From positions 372,001 through 436,000 of the forward strand of contig NZ_CP041239.1 in the NCBI RefSeq assembly GCF_013488225.1: DNA of 64,000 nucleotides, written 5' to 3'. This stretch comes from Sinorhizobium mexicanum (GTDB lineage Bacteria; Pseudomonadota; Alphaproteobacteria; Rhizobiales; Rhizobiaceae). Positions 25,700 through 34,710 of this stretch are shown one piece after another. Both the position numbers and the translations under genes were made by a program. The first letter of the stretch is position 1. Each line of letters starts with the position of its first letter. Under the pieces are notes generated by a model. The model was not told the origin of the DNA and did not search any database. It saw only the letters and a list, made by a program, of their open reading frames with translations.

Positions 25700-25996
25700 C
25701 TAATCACCGAACAGAATGGCGCCAAAGTCGGTGGCGCCATGCAGGACATGGACGATGACCACTTTCGTGCTCTCGACGCGGTAAAAGATCAGGTAATTGC
25801 CGTGAACGCGCCGACGGATACCATGGTGCTCGTAGCGGGGGACGAGGGCAAAGCCGTTCGGACTATCGATGAGATCCTCACACTTGCTCCGCAGCTCCCG
25901 GACGAATGACAGGGCGCGTCGGGGATTGTCCTGAGCGATGTAATCGGCGATCTGCTCGAGATCGTTTTCCGCCTCGTAGGAAAACTCGAGGATCAT
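25700..25996 (-). CDS. parE: ParE/RelE-type toxin
   Basis: The 98-residue product has the ParE pattern: EFSYEAENDLEQIADYIAQD at the N-terminus, ALSFVRELRSKCEDL in the helix hairpin and RRRVHGNYLIFYRVESTKVV with the C-terminal Arg/Tyr strand, ending ILFGD. ParE toxins poison DNA gyrase and stabilise plasmids. The start overlaps the antitoxin stop by four bases. The pair is the only leftward operon inside the rightward island. Confidence 0.9.
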   Translation of the reverse strand: MILEFSYEAENDLEQIADYIAQDNPRRALSFVRELRSKCEDLIDSPNGFALVPRYEHHGIRRRVHGNYLIFYRVESTKVVIVHVLHGATDFGAILFGD

Positions 25997-26259
25997 GCCG
26001 ATTTTTCGGCTTTGTCAGCCATCGCACTGTATTTGGCCTCGAGTCGATCGAAGACATCGCTCGCCGGCTTCGTTCGGCCAACATCGGCATCGGCAATGCC
26101 GCGCGTGATGGAAGCATCCAGTGCGGCAAGCCGGGTCTCCCGGTCCTGGACCAGTCGCACACCTTCTCGCAGGACTTCGCTTTTCGAACCGTAGCGTCCT
26201 GTGTCGACGAGTTGCTGAATGTAGCTTTCGAGCTGCTTTCCCAGATCGGCACTGATCAT
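25993..26259 (-). CDS. parD: ParD-type antitoxin
   Basis: 88 residues from ATG 26257-26259. The N-terminal ribbon-helix-helix MISADLGKQLESYIQQLVDT is followed by GRYGSKSEVLREGVRLVQDR, the classic ParD DNA-binding block; the C-terminal half is the disordered toxin-binding tail. GGAGG lies just upstream. It neutralises ParE and should repress the operon promoter around 26260-26310, where an AT-rich stretch occurs. Confidence 0.9.
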   Translation of the reverse strand: MISADLGKQLESYIQQLVDTGRYGSKSEVLREGVRLVQDRETRLAALDASITRGIADADVGRTKPASDVFDRLEAKYSAMADKAEKSA

Positions 26260-26624
26260 GCGGTCCTCCATCTGATGTGATGGAGATAAGATAGGCTCTT
26301 TATCAACTATTATCAATCCTCGTCGCAATCACCCGCATCCCAAATGTGTGCGGAGAAACAGGAAAGAGGAATGGAAGATGAAAAGGGAGGAACCCGGTCG
26401 CAGATCGGCCCACCGGTCGCCGCTTCCGCTCAACCGCCGTCTCCGCATCCCGGCCACTCGTCCTTCGCAGGGCTATCAGCCCCGCTCGTCCTTCGCGGCA
26501 GCGATGCTCGACCGCAGTTGCCCCCGGCCGCCCGCTCCGCGGTCCGGAAGGTGTCTTCAGGAAAGAATGAAGACAGGAAGGACCGGCAGAAGCCGCGTCC
26601 CAGATCCCGGAAAAGGAGCATCCC

Positions 26625-28382
26625 ATGTATCTCATGAAGGTCGATCCGCGTGCGCTGAAGGACAATCCCGACAACACCCGCCAGTCGAAATCGACGCCGC
26701 AGGCAGACGCCCTGCTGCTGGCGACGATCAAGGCCGTCGGTGTCATCCAGCCGCCCGTTGTCTTCCCCGAGCGCGACGGCGGTAATGGCTTCATCATCGA
26801 GGCCGGTCACCGCCGTCGACGCCAGGCTGTCGCCGCTGGCCTCGAGGAGATCGATGTGCTCGTCGTCGAGGCCGCCAACGACAACGGCGCCATGCGGTCG
26901 ATGGTCGAGAACATTGCCCGCGAGCCGCTAAACCCGGTCGACCAATGGCGGGGAATCGAACGTCTCGTCGCGCTCGGCTGGACCGAAGAGGCCATCGCGG
27001 TCGCCCTGACCCTGCCGGTGCGGCAGATCCGCAAGCTCCGGCTGCTCGCCAACGTCCTGCCGGCTATGCTGGATCATATGGCGAAGGGCGACATGCCGTC
27101 GGAACCGCAGCTGCGCACGATCGCAGCCGCCGCGGTCGATGAGCAGAAGGAAGTGTGGAAGGCGCACAAGCCCAAGAAGGGCGACACGGCGTCGTGGTGG
27201 TCGGTTGCCAACGCGCTTTCGAAGAAGCGGATGTACGCGAAGGACGCCAGCTTTGGCGACGACTTGGCGGTGGCCTACGGTATCGAGTGGGTGGAAGATC
27301 TCTTCGCCCCGGCCGACGAGGACAGCCGCTACACCACCAATGTCGAGGCCTTTCTCGGCGCGCAGCAGGAGTGGATGACGATCAAGCTGCCGAAGAAGGG
27401 CGCGATTGTCGAGGTCAACAATTATGGCCAGCCGGAACTGCCCAAGAAGGCTGAGCGTGTTTACGGCAAGCCCGGCAGGGGCGACAGCACCGCCATGTAT
27501 CTCGATCGCGAGGGCAAGGTGCAATCGGTCCACTACCGGATGCCGGAAGCCCGGAAGCCGAACGGACAGACCGGCTCGTCTTCCGACGGCTCGACCGGGC
27601 CTGATGATGAGGTAATTGCTGTCTCAAAGGCACGCCCCGACGTCACGCAGAAGGGCCAGGACATGATCGGGGATCTCCGCACCGATGCGCTTCATGAGGC
27701 GCTCGGCCGCGCGCCGATTGAGGACGACATGCTGATGGCCTTGCTCGTGCTCGCCTTCTCCGGCCAAAACGTTCGCGTCGACTCCGGTGCCAACGACAAC
27801 GTGTTCGGGGCCAAGCGCATGCAACGCCACGCCGCCCGCCTCTTCTCCGAGGACGGCAGGCTGGCGTTCGATATGGAGACCGTTCGCGTCGCTGCCCGGT
27901 CCATCCTGATCGAGGTTCTCTCCTGCAGACGAAATATCACGAATAGCGGTGTGGTCTCGCGCATCGCCGGCGAGGCGATCGGCGCCGACGGCTTCCTGCC
28001 GAACATGGGCACGGAAGACTTTCTCGTGTGCCTGTCGCGCCAGGCGCTCGAGGCGGCAGCGAAGGAGGCGAATGTCCATCCCCGGCCGCGGGTGCGCGAG
28101 ACTCGCGCGGCGCTCGTCGACCACTTCAAGGAGGTCCAGTTCGTGCATTCGGCGGCCCTCTTCACGCCGGATCCGAAGGACGTCGCCGACCTGATGAAGC
28201 ATGCCGACCACCTCGATGATGGTCGCGACGACGACCCTGCGGGCGATCCGGACACGGATGAGGATGCTACCGCGCCTGGAGTTGCTGATCCGGATCTCGG
28301 GCAGCCCGGAGAACCGGCAGGCGAATCCGTGGCCACGCCTTCGGACGAGGACGAAACCGCCTACGGCATCGCGGCGGAATAG
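26625..28382 (+). CDS. ParB/Srx-domain plasmid protein, 585 aa
   Basis: An N-terminal ParB N-domain is clear: KDNPDNTRQSKS, GVIQPPVVFPERDGGNGFII and EAGHRRRRQAVAAGL (the GERR-box equivalent), then MVENIAREPLNPVDQWRGIE and a helix-turn-helix WTEEAIAVALTLPVRQIRKL. The remaining 400 residues are unusual for a partition protein, with a zone from about 290 to 340 rich in Gly/Ser and an acidic tail. RepB of the repABC operon already serves partition, so this long form is probably another DNA-binding or CTPase-type factor of the plasmid island. AAAAGGAG precedes the ATG; a hairpin terminator-like element follows the stop. Confidence 0.8.
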   Translation: MYLMKVDPRALKDNPDNTRQSKSTPQADALLLATIKAVGVIQPPVVFPERDGGNGFIIEAGHRRRRQAVAAGLEEIDVLVVEAANDNGAMRSMVENIAREPLNPVDQWRGIERLVALGWTEEAIAVALTLPVRQIRKLRLLANVLPAMLDHMAKGDMPSEPQLRTIAAAAVDEQKEVWKAHKPKKGDTASWWSVANALSKKRMYAKDASFGDDLAVAYGIEWVEDLFAPADEDSRYTTNVEAFLGAQQEWMTIKLPKKGAIVEVNNYGQPELPKKAERVYGKPGRGDSTAMYLDREGKVQSVHYRMPEARKPNGQTGSSSDGSTGPDDEVIAVSKARPDVTQKGQDMIGDLRTDALHEALGRAPIEDDMLMALLVLAFSGQNVRVDSGANDNVFGAKRMQRHAARLFSEDGRLAFDMETVRVAARSILIEVLSCRRNITNSGVVSRIAGEAIGADGFLPNMGTEDFLVCLSRQALEAAAKEANVHPRPRVRETRAALVDHFKEVQFVHSAALFTPDPKDVADLMKHADHLDDGRDDDPAGDPDTDEDATAPGVADPDLGQPGEPAGESVATPSDEDETAYGIAAE

Positions 28383-28416
28383 TCGCCCTTTCCGACATTC
28401 ATATCCGTCGACATCG

Positions 28417-28450
28417 CCGCCGGCCATCACCGGCGGCGCTCTTGTTTGCA
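28417..28450 (+). terminator. hairpin after the ParB-like gene
   Basis: GCCGCCGG, loop CCATCA, CCGGCGGC is a perfect 8-base stem followed by GCTCTTGTTTG. The T tail is weak, so it may be only partly efficient before the next gene at 28479. Confidence 0.45.
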
Positions 28451-28478
28451 TCATCCGCAGAATTGAAGGAGAAAGCAC

Positions 28479-28955
28479 ATGTCTGCGTCCTTGATCTACG
28501 ACCTCGCCCCGATCGGCTCCATCGTCGCCTGGTCGGACGGAACACCGCGCCCGCCGGAGCGCCACACGAAGAAACTGGCGGCCTGGGAAAACCGCAACAG
28601 CAAGGGTCGGTTGATCCGCAAGCAGGGTAAGCGCGGCGTCGGTAATGTCAGCCTGTCGCCGGATTTTACCCTTCACGAGGGCGACTTTGGCGCGGGCGGC
28701 GTGATCGCCATCCGCATCCACCGGACCTTCTCGCTCGACAGCGAGCTGACCTTTAAGGTCGTCGAACGCCCCGCTCCCGGATCCATTCGTGTCTTCGACC
28801 GCGCCGGGTCGCAGGCGGAACTCGTCCACCTCGCCGGGGATCGGCAGGCGGCCGAGGAGTGGCTGACCCGACACGGCTATCCCCATGCCGTGCTCGAGGA
28901 GGTGACTGCCGACGAGGTTGCCGCCGATCATGTCGAAGGGAGGGCTGCGGCATGA
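28479..28955 (+). CDS. conserved plasmid protein of unknown function, 158 aa
   Basis: Starts at ATG 28479 with GAAGGAG seven bases ahead. The product has a basic centre (NRNSKGRLIRKQGKRGVGNV) and a strand-rich middle (FTLHEGDFGAGGVIAIRIHR), but no motif I can name. Its stop overlaps the next ATG by four bases, so it is the first gene of a four-gene translationally coupled operon ending at 30650. Role unknown. Confidence 0.65.
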   Translation: MSASLIYDLAPIGSIVAWSDGTPRPPERHTKKLAAWENRNSKGRLIRKQGKRGVGNVSLSPDFTLHEGDFGAGGVIAIRIHRTFSLDSELTFKVVERPAPGSIRVFDRAGSQAELVHLAGDRQAAEEWLTRHGYPHAVLEEVTADEVAADHVEGRAAA

Positions 28956-29839
28956 ACATTCCGCTCTCGCAACCCTCCACGAACTCCACCGCTGAGCCTT
29001 CAGGGGTGGAGTTCGCCCAGAGTGCCGACGGCATGCCTGTTGCGCGCGTCGGCGACCTCGTCTTCGCCATGGTGCCGGCGCGGGACAACCAGTATTTCCT
29101 CGCCAGCGCGTGGCGCGTGTCGCGACCCCTTGCCGACCTCAAACGCGATGACTTCTATTCGCATCATGGTTCCGTTGAAGATGAAGCGGCCTTCCGAAAC
29201 CGCATGGTTGAACAGGCGGTACATTGCCGCGGGCTCCAAGCTCTCGCTCGCCGTTCTGTCCGCATCAATTGTAATACGCCCTGGGGCGCCTCCCAGGGTG
29301 CCACCGTCTATGCGGACGGAATCGTCTCCCACATCACAGCTGGGCATGGCGGCTTCAAACTCTCGGTCGCGCGCAACGCCACCGTCCATCCGATGTTGCG
29401 GTCAGACGGCGGCTGGTACGAGGAAGACGCGGCCTGGGCGATCGTTGCCCTGACCTTTCCGGACCTGTTCACCAGCTATGAGCAAAAGTGCGCCGACAAG
29501 ACGGTCCGCGACTCCTGGCCGGATGCCTGGGAAGCGATCCACGGTCGCTCGCTCCTGCCCGGCGAATCCCATGGGAGAGACAGCCAAGCGTTCGCGCACC
29601 TGCATGCCGGGGACTGGATCGTTATCTCAGCGCTCCGTTCGGGTCATCATCCCGGCATGACCGAGGTGATTGCGACCATTGGCGGAAAGCGCGACGAACG
29701 GGCCGAGGAACGCCGTTTCCTGGTGCCGAGCGACGATTACGCCGTCGGCCGGTTTGGTTTCGTCATCGATGAGACGAAGCACGTTGCCTATGACGGGCCC
29801 TCGAGCTTCGCCAGCTGGCGTGGGAGGAGGACCGCGTGA
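28952..29839 (+). CDS. conserved plasmid protein of unknown function, 295 aa
   Basis: The product starts MNIPLSQPSTNSTAEPSGVE and has a Trp- and Asp-rich central part (DGGWYEEDAAWAIVALTFPD, DSWPDAWEAIHGRSLLPGES). No membrane segments or signal peptide. The ATG overlaps the preceding stop by four bases; a 31-codon longer frame exists but would overlap the first gene for no reason. I do not recognise the fold; it may belong to one of the DUFs described only from rhizobial plasmids. Confidence 0.65.
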   Translation: MNIPLSQPSTNSTAEPSGVEFAQSADGMPVARVGDLVFAMVPARDNQYFLASAWRVSRPLADLKRDDFYSHHGSVEDEAAFRNRMVEQAVHCRGLQALARRSVRINCNTPWGASQGATVYADGIVSHITAGHGGFKLSVARNATVHPMLRSDGGWYEEDAAWAIVALTFPDLFTSYEQKCADKTVRDSWPDAWEAIHGRSLLPGESHGRDSQAFAHLHAGDWIVISALRSGHHPGMTEVIATIGGKRDERAEERRFLVPSDDYAVGRFGFVIDETKHVAYDGPSSFASWRGRRTA

Positions 29840-30204
29840 TGTCCGGTTCCGCAAAACACGTGATACAGCTCACCCGCATGGAAGCGGCGCGGCGCCAGAC
29901 GCAGCATCAGCTGGATCTGATCGACCGCCAGATCACGCGGCGAATGACCGCGCTCATCCCGCTGCTCGGCCGGCGTCAGCCGGGCTACCGCCGCGGAAAG
30001 CCGCCGGCCTCAGGCGTTTTCCTCGAACACTATCGCGCCAATCTCGCGGCGCTGACCGCCGAGCGCCAGCCGGAGGTCGACGCGCTTACGCGCAAACTTT
30101 CCCGGCAGGACGCCGCCATCGCGGCTCTCCAGGCACGCCACCGGCCGCTTCCGCAACCCGCAGAGGGCGGGAGTGGTGACTCGATGGCAGGGGGACGCTC
30201 ATGA
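29839..30204 (+). CDS. small helical plasmid protein, 121 aa
   Basis: The ATG shares its first base with the preceding TGA stop. The product is basic and helical, with long heptad-like stretches (EAARRQTQHQLDLIDRQITR, then NLAALTAERQPEVDALTRKL) that suggest a coiled coil. No catalytic motif. Third gene of the overlapping operon; function unknown. Confidence 0.55.
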   Translation: MSGSAKHVIQLTRMEAARRQTQHQLDLIDRQITRRMTALIPLLGRRQPGYRRGKPPASGVFLEHYRANLAALTAERQPEVDALTRKLSRQDAAIAALQARHRPLPQPAEGGSGDSMAGGRS

Positions 30205-30650
30205 GCACCATAGGCGAACTCGAGCAACGGGCGGGCATCGGCCCCTCACCCCAGGACCGGACAGCGTTCTGGATCCAGTTCCATCATCTCGAGCGCGCCG
30301 AATGCCTGAAGGCCGGTGTGGCGGAGCTCCACAGGCTGATTGCCGAAAAGGAGGCGACGCCAACCGCAGCAAGCAAGGTCGCAACCACGCGGCCCAAACG
30401 GGAAAAGCTGCCGCCGCTGACCGAAGAGGAGGAGCAGGTCATCCAGGCTTATGCCGCCAAGCACGGCCGACGGTGGAAGAGCATCCTGAACCGTGTCTGG
30501 ATGGGCGGCCCGCCCTATGACGATGGTGGCACGTTGCGCCGCCTGCGCAATTCCCATGGTCCGTCCTGGCTTCACGCTTATCGTCTGCCGAAGCCCCGCC
30601 CTGAGGAAGACGCGGGGTCGGATCGCCAGCCGGACGCACCGGAAACCTGA
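30201..30650 (+). CDS. conserved plasmid protein of unknown function, 149 aa
   Basis: Overlaps the preceding stop by four bases and ends the operon. The N-terminal half has an aromatic cluster (DRTAFWIQFHHLERAECLKA); the C-terminal half reads LTEEEEQVIQAYAAKHGRRW, KSILNRVWMGGPPYDDGGTL, RRLRNSHGPSWLHAYRLPK, which looks like a small helical DNA- or protein-binding domain. I cannot name it. Its conservation with the preceding genes is inferred only from the tight coupling. Confidence 0.6.
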   Translation: MSTIGELEQRAGIGPSPQDRTAFWIQFHHLERAECLKAGVAELHRLIAEKEATPTAASKVATTRPKREKLPPLTEEEEQVIQAYAAKHGRRWKSILNRVWMGGPPYDDGGTLRRLRNSHGPSWLHAYRLPKPRPEEDAGSDRQPDAPET

Positions 30651-31131
30651 TCCGCCGGTCGGTTCGGGACACCTGCGTCCCGGCTAGCCCCCACAATCCT
30701 CAATGCCGCGACTGCCTCCCTGGCGGTTGCGAGTGAGCCTGATCCGCGCGGTGGCACCCGTCGAGCAGTTGCTCGCTTCAGGTGGAGTCAGAGGGTTGCT
30801 GCTCGCCGAAGCCTCCTGTTCAATGAGCTCCCCTGCCGGACCAGTTCCTTGCCGGCCTCCCCTTCGGTTTTGCTGCGGTCTGAACCGGCGGCCGTCCGTT
30901 TCAAGGCCGCTGTCGCGCCGCGGGGCGGCCGGACCGCGCCGTCCTCTCAAAAGCAGGGCCGCGTGCCTCGCGAGGTCAGGATGACCTGCTCCACGCGCAT
31001 CCCGGCTTTGCTCGTCCTGGCGGGCCCGGACCCTGAAACGCCCGTTTTCCGCCGGCTCCCTTTGACCGCACCGAAGGGCAGACCGGCAAGGGCCGGAACC
31101 GCTTCGGAGGAAACCTTGAAAGGAACAGCCC
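30651..31131. other. long leader region without a gene
   Basis: About 480 bases, GC-rich, between two rightward genes. It holds frames on both strands but none with a ribosome site. The right end carries GGAGGAAACC and GAAAGGAAC, the ribosome site region of the next gene. A long untranslated leader or a lost gene is possible. Confidence 0.4.
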
Positions 31132-31719
31132 ATGGCCAGGCCCGCAACCCAGTCCCGCCAGCCCGCCCGCGTCGTGCAGCTTCGAAAGGGCGCCACCATC
31201 GAAATGGTCCGGCTCACCTGCCCGGATGCCGCCCAGGCGATGGCGATCGCCGAGAGCTTCGGCACGGCCGTGATCGACGGCGACGGGATCCGCGACCTGC
31301 ATGAACGCCTGATCATAGAGACGGCCGACAGCCTCTCCGAAGGCCTTGGCGAACGGGCGATGCAGATCCACCTCCAGCGCATCGTCGGCGCCTATGTCGG
31401 CTCCGCCCATGGCGCGGGACAGTTCTACTCCCGCGCCGTCAGCGAGGCCCGTGACGCGACCGCCAAGGCGTCCAATGACGCACGCGACGAGGATCTCGAC
31501 GGTCCGGTCGGTTACGACAGTGCGGCACAGCGCAAGCGCGAATTCGCGGCCGACATGGGCGTCCAGGCCCATTCGCTCCGCATGGCCGCAGAGGGCGCAG
31601 TTGCCGCCTACGAGCAGATCGTTGGCGAGGTCTGGAAGCCCTTCGATCGCCCCGTCGAAAACCCCGGCGCATCGCTCGACCACAAGGCGGCTGCAGCACA
31701 GATGGCAGCCTTCGACTGA
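31132..31719 (+). CDS. conserved plasmid protein of unknown function, 195 aa
   Basis: The ATG follows GAAAGGAACAGCCC. The product is soluble and helix-rich, with LTCPDAAQAMAIAESFGTAV, HERLIIETADSLSEGLGERA and a middle AVSEARDATAKASNDARDED. No motif that I can assign. A T-rich hairpin terminator follows directly, so it is probably its own transcription unit. Confidence 0.6.
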   Translation: MARPATQSRQPARVVQLRKGATIEMVRLTCPDAAQAMAIAESFGTAVIDGDGIRDLHERLIIETADSLSEGLGERAMQIHLQRIVGAYVGSAHGAGQFYSRAVSEARDATAKASNDARDEDLDGPVGYDSAAQRKREFAADMGVQAHSLRMAAEGAVAAYEQIVGEVWKPFDRPVENPGASLDHKAAAAQMAAFD

Positions 31720-31726
31720 CCGCATC

Positions 31727-31760
31727 GGCGGGGCTCTGGCCCCGCCTCTTCTTCTTTCTC
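31727..31760 (+). terminator. rho-independent-type terminator
   Basis: GGCGGGG, loop CTCTGG, CCCCGCC, then TCTTCTTCTTTCTCC. It starts eight bases after the preceding stop. Confidence 0.6.
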
Positions 31761-32018
31761 CGATCGACAGCTGGCCCTCCGGATCCAGCCTTTCGCATGT
31801 CGAAGGATAACGAAAGAAGGAAGGTGATCAGCTTGCCCGCCATCGCGGACCCGCCCGGCTTCGGTCTGGCCGGATCGGGGATTGAGCCGCAAGGGCTTCG
31901 CCCTCCTCCACTGCCGTTCCGGCGCTTGTCTAGCGTGCGCCCTCCCCTCAGCCCGTCCCTTGGACCGCCGTGACGGGCCGCGATCGGCGCGGCCTCGGAA
32001 AGTGGAGGCATGAAAGAA

Positions 32019-32945
32019 ATGAGCAGGAAACCGGAAACGCAACGTGCAGACGTCTATAGCCGGATTACCGATCGGATCGTCGATGACCTGGCGCGTGGCG
32101 TCAAACCGTGGATGAAGCCATGGCACGACCGCAACATGCGAGAGCGGATCACGCGTCCACTCCGGCACAACGGGCAGCCCTACTCGGGCATGAACGTGTT
32201 GCTGCTCTGGTCGGAAGGCATGGCGCGCGGCTTCTCGTCGCCGACGTGGATGACGTTCAAGCAGGCGCTGGAGCTTGGTGCCGCAGTCCGCAAGGGCGAA
32301 ACCGGTTCGACCGTCGTCTTCGCCAGCCGCTTTACCAAGACCGAAGCCGATGGCAACGGCGGTGAGGTCGACCGGGAAATCCCCTTTTTGAAAGCGTACA
32401 CAGTCTTTAATGTGGAGCAAATCGACGGTTTGCCCGATCATTACCATCGCCCACCGGCACCCGTTGCCGATCCCGTCCAACGGATCGAAAGGGCCGACCG
32501 CTTCTTCCGAAACACCGGCGCCCTAATCCGCCACGGCGGCACACAGGCATATTATTCGCCGGTCACGGATCACATTCAGATGCCGCCATTCGAAAGCTTT
32601 CGGGACGCGGAATCATACGTTGCCACGGTCAGCCATGAAAGTTGCCACTGGACTGCGCATCCGGATCGTGTCGGCCGTGACCTCAGCCGGTATGCCAAGG
32701 ATAAAACGGAGCGCGCCCGAGAGGAACTGATCGCGGAATTGGGCAGCTGCTTCCTATGCGCCGACCTTGGCATCGCACCGGAGCTCGAGCCACGGCCCGA
32801 TCACGCCTCATACCTTGCCTCGTGGTTGACCGTGCTTTCCGAGGACCGGCGTGCGATTTTTCAGGCGGCCGCTCATGCGCAGCGGGCAGTCAACTTCCTG
32901 CACGATCTTCAGCCTGATGCAGCCGAGGAAAAGATCGCGGCCTAG
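32019..32945 (+). CDS. ardC: ArdC-family antirestriction protein with zincin-like domain
   Basis: 308 residues if started at the second ATG, for which GGAGG is ten bases ahead. The N-terminal ssDNA-binding domain has DVYSRITDRIVDDLARGVKP WM, then PYSGMNVLLLW and the central GETGSTVVFASRF and KAYTVFNVEQIDGLP. The C-terminal metallopeptidase-like domain has VSHESCHWTAHP (HExxH zinc motif) and the downstream Glu of RAREELIAELGSCF. ArdC proteins bind single-stranded DNA and shield incoming plasmids from type I restriction. Its place on the oriT-proximal side in the rightward orientation fits early expression in a recipient. Confidence 0.85.
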   Translation: MSRKPETQRADVYSRITDRIVDDLARGVKPWMKPWHDRNMRERITRPLRHNGQPYSGMNVLLLWSEGMARGFSSPTWMTFKQALELGAAVRKGETGSTVVFASRFTKTEADGNGGEVDREIPFLKAYTVFNVEQIDGLPDHYHRPPAPVADPVQRIERADRFFRNTGALIRHGGTQAYYSPVTDHIQMPPFESFRDAESYVATVSHESCHWTAHPDRVGRDLSRYAKDKTERAREELIAELGSCFLCADLGIAPELEPRPDHASYLASWLTVLSEDRRAIFQAAAHAQRAVNFLHDLQPDAAEEKIAA

Positions 32946-32948
32946 AAA

Positions 32949-33125
32949 TCAGAGTCGGTCGTTGTCGCCGCCAACGGCCGACATCTCTCTGTGCTCTCTA
33001 TCCGTCAGCGTTCCCTGATCTGGCGTTAGGTCCAGCTTGCCCCAGATCGAGGTTTCGCGGTCTGTCGGTTTGAGCTTCCGGGATTGCTTGATTTCGACGG
33101 TAAACGGCTTTGTCTGCTGACGCAT
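32949..33125 (-). CDS. small hypothetical protein, 58 aa
   Basis: Leftward frame from ATG 33123-33125; a GGAGG motif lies seven bases ahead (CCTCC at 33131-33135 on the plus strand). The product MRQQTKPFTVEIKQSRKLKP, then TDRETSIWGKLDLTPDQ, is charged with no hydrophobic segment. It is convergent with ardC, three bases from its stop. I know no family; real but unassigned. Confidence 0.5.
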   Translation of the reverse strand: MRQQTKPFTVEIKQSRKLKPTDRETSIWGKLDLTPDQGTLTDREHREMSAVGGDNDRL

Positions 33126-33580
33126 ATATCCTCCAGGCGACGAATCGCGAGTACACGATACCGGGTTGAATATTGGAGGCAACTCCCAAGCCGGCCGGTC
33201 CGTTGCCGCCGAATTAGCGGCCCGGACATTGGGAGAGAGCAGCGGTTTACCACAGCAATGTGACGCTTGGGTTGAGGCGGTGGCACGTTGCCATCACCGC
33301 GTTCCTTCTGATCGCTCGGCATAGGCCACGTCCTCCGCGGGCTCGATGAGGCATGTCTGATCGGAGAGCGGCTTCGCCTCGATCGTTCTACCGCAACGGC
33401 CATCCAAACTTTCTTCCCCTGCGCGCTCACGCGCTCATTCCTCGCGCGGCAACAAAGTTTCTCCCGGCCGCCCTCCATTTCATTCCGTCCCTGCGGGTGC
33501 GGTCCGATCGTCCCCGATCCTTACGACAGCCATCGAGGCCGCGAAGGGCGCGGCCCGAAACCAACGAAAGGAACATAAAA
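33126..33580. other. DUF736 leader region
   Basis: 455 bases without a gene. The last 140 bases resemble the sequence upstream of the degenerate DUF736 copy (13735-13874): both hold GCGGTCC, TCCCCGATC and GACAGCCATCG in the same order. This conserved leader probably carries the promoter of the DUF736 gene. Confidence 0.45.
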
Positions 33581-33889
33581 ATGGCAACCATCGGCACCTT
33601 CACCTCCACCGAAACCGGCTTCAGCGGCTCGATCCGCACGCTCGCCCTCAACGTCAAGGCCCGCATCGCCCGCATCGAAAACCCCTCCGACAAGGGCCCG
33701 CACTACCGCATCTACGCCGGTAATGTCGAGCTCGGCGCGGCCTGGCAGAAACGCTCCGAGCAGGACCGCGACTACCTCTCGGTCAAGCTCGACGACCCGA
33801 GCTTCCCCGCTCCGATCTACGCAACCCTCACCGAAGTCGAAGGCGAGGACGGCTACCAGCTGATCTGGTCCCGCCCCAACCGGGACTGA
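33581..33889 (+). CDS. DUF736 family protein
   Basis: 102 residues from the ATG 33581, preceded by AAAGGAACATAAAA. The sequence [60 protein letters not shown] and [19 protein letters not shown] is a full DUF736, a small beta-rich family frequent on rhizobial plasmids and integrative elements. It shares parts with single-strand-binding-like folds in my reading, but no activity is known to me. A second, decayed copy is at 13.9 kb. A GC hairpin (GGCCCCGCC-N4-GGCGGGGCC) follows the stop. Confidence 0.85.
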   Translation: MATIGTFTSTETGFSGSIRTLALNVKARIARIENPSDKGPHYRIYAGNVELGAAWQKRSEQDRDYLSVKLDDPSFPAPIYATLTEVEGEDGYQLIWSRPNRD

Positions 33890-34061
33890 GATCCGGAAGA
33901 GGCCCCGCCGCGAGGCGGGGCCAATCGGCCGAATTTGAGAAACCGGGAGCGGGCATCGAGCCCGCTTCCGGCCTTCCTGGTGCCATACGGGACCCAAAAT
34001 GTCTGCTCAGATCGCTCCAGTGTGCCGGGCCGGCATGGCGGCATCAAGGACGGGTGGTCAA

Positions 34062-34160
34062 CCCCCAATATTGCCTCCGCTTCGGTTCCCGCCGCTCCGA
34101 CAAAATCGGCTCCCCCACCCGCCGCCGCTGGCGGTCGCGTGCGCGATCCCTGACCCCGCC
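34062..34160 (+). repeat. leader repeat with hairpin, copy A
   Basis: CCCCCAATATTGCC pairs partly with GACAAAATCGG across about 23 bases; a flanking GGCATCAAGGACGG lies ahead. The block is a diverged copy of 34573-34668 and precedes the 54-codon gene at 34213. Confidence 0.45.
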
Positions 34161-34212
34161 ATCCCGTCCCGCCCCGCGTCGTCGTCTTTCACGAACTCAA
34201 GGAGATGAGACG

Positions 34213-34377
34213 ATGACGATCGAACAGCACATCGAGGAGCTGCGGCTGGAATTGAAGAGCGTATGGGACGTGGCCGAGCGGCGCCAGATCGAGACGGAGC
34301 TCCAACTCGCCGAGGCTGATCTCGCTGTCATGATTGCGGAACAGGAGGGCGCCGTCGACGCCGAGCCGCCATTCTGA
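34213..34377 (+). CDS. small acidic helical protein, 54 aa
   Basis: Starts at ATG 34213 with AAGGAGATGAGACG ahead. MTIEQHIEELRLELKSVWDV, AERRQIETELQLAEADLAVM and an acidic tail ending EPPF are consistent with a short coiled coil. No family known to me. Its leader contains a hairpin repeated before the next gene. Confidence 0.55.
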   Translation: MTIEQHIEELRLELKSVWDVAERRQIETELQLAEADLAVMIAEQEGAVDAEPPF

Positions 34378-34572
34378 GGCGGCTCTTTCCTCCTCTTATG
34401 TGAGCCAGTCCGCCGGATCGACCGGCCGGTCCGGCTGTCAGGGATTTTATCCCTCGACACTCCCGCCGGCTCGCGCCGGATATGGTCGCGTCCCCTGCGG
34501 GTCCGCGGGTCTCTTCTCTCTCTGACCTCCCATTTTACTCCAGCAAATCCGGCGTAAAGGACGGCGCGGTCT

Positions 34573-34668
34573 CCCCCAATTTTTCCGCCGTTGCGTTGCG
34601 CTGCGCTCTGGAAAAATCGGTTCCCCCGCTGGCGAGCCGCGTTCCGCGGTCCTTGACCCCTCTTTGCT
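34573..34668 (+). repeat. leader repeat with hairpin, copy B
   Basis: CCAATTTTTCC and GGAAAAATCGG form an 11-base stem with one mismatch around 23 bases. Ahead lies GGCGTAAAGGACGG and behind GGTCCTTGACCCC, both with counterparts in copy A (34062-34160). At one stem position copy A has G:C where copy B has T:A, so the pairing is kept there. Confidence 0.5.
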
Positions 34669-34710
34669 ACAGAGTGGCCGATCTCCGTCATTAACGAAGG
34701 AGATCACAAC

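Noticed and set aside
27624..28931. 435-codon frame opposite the ParB-like gene
   Set aside because: Antisense shadow covering two real genes.
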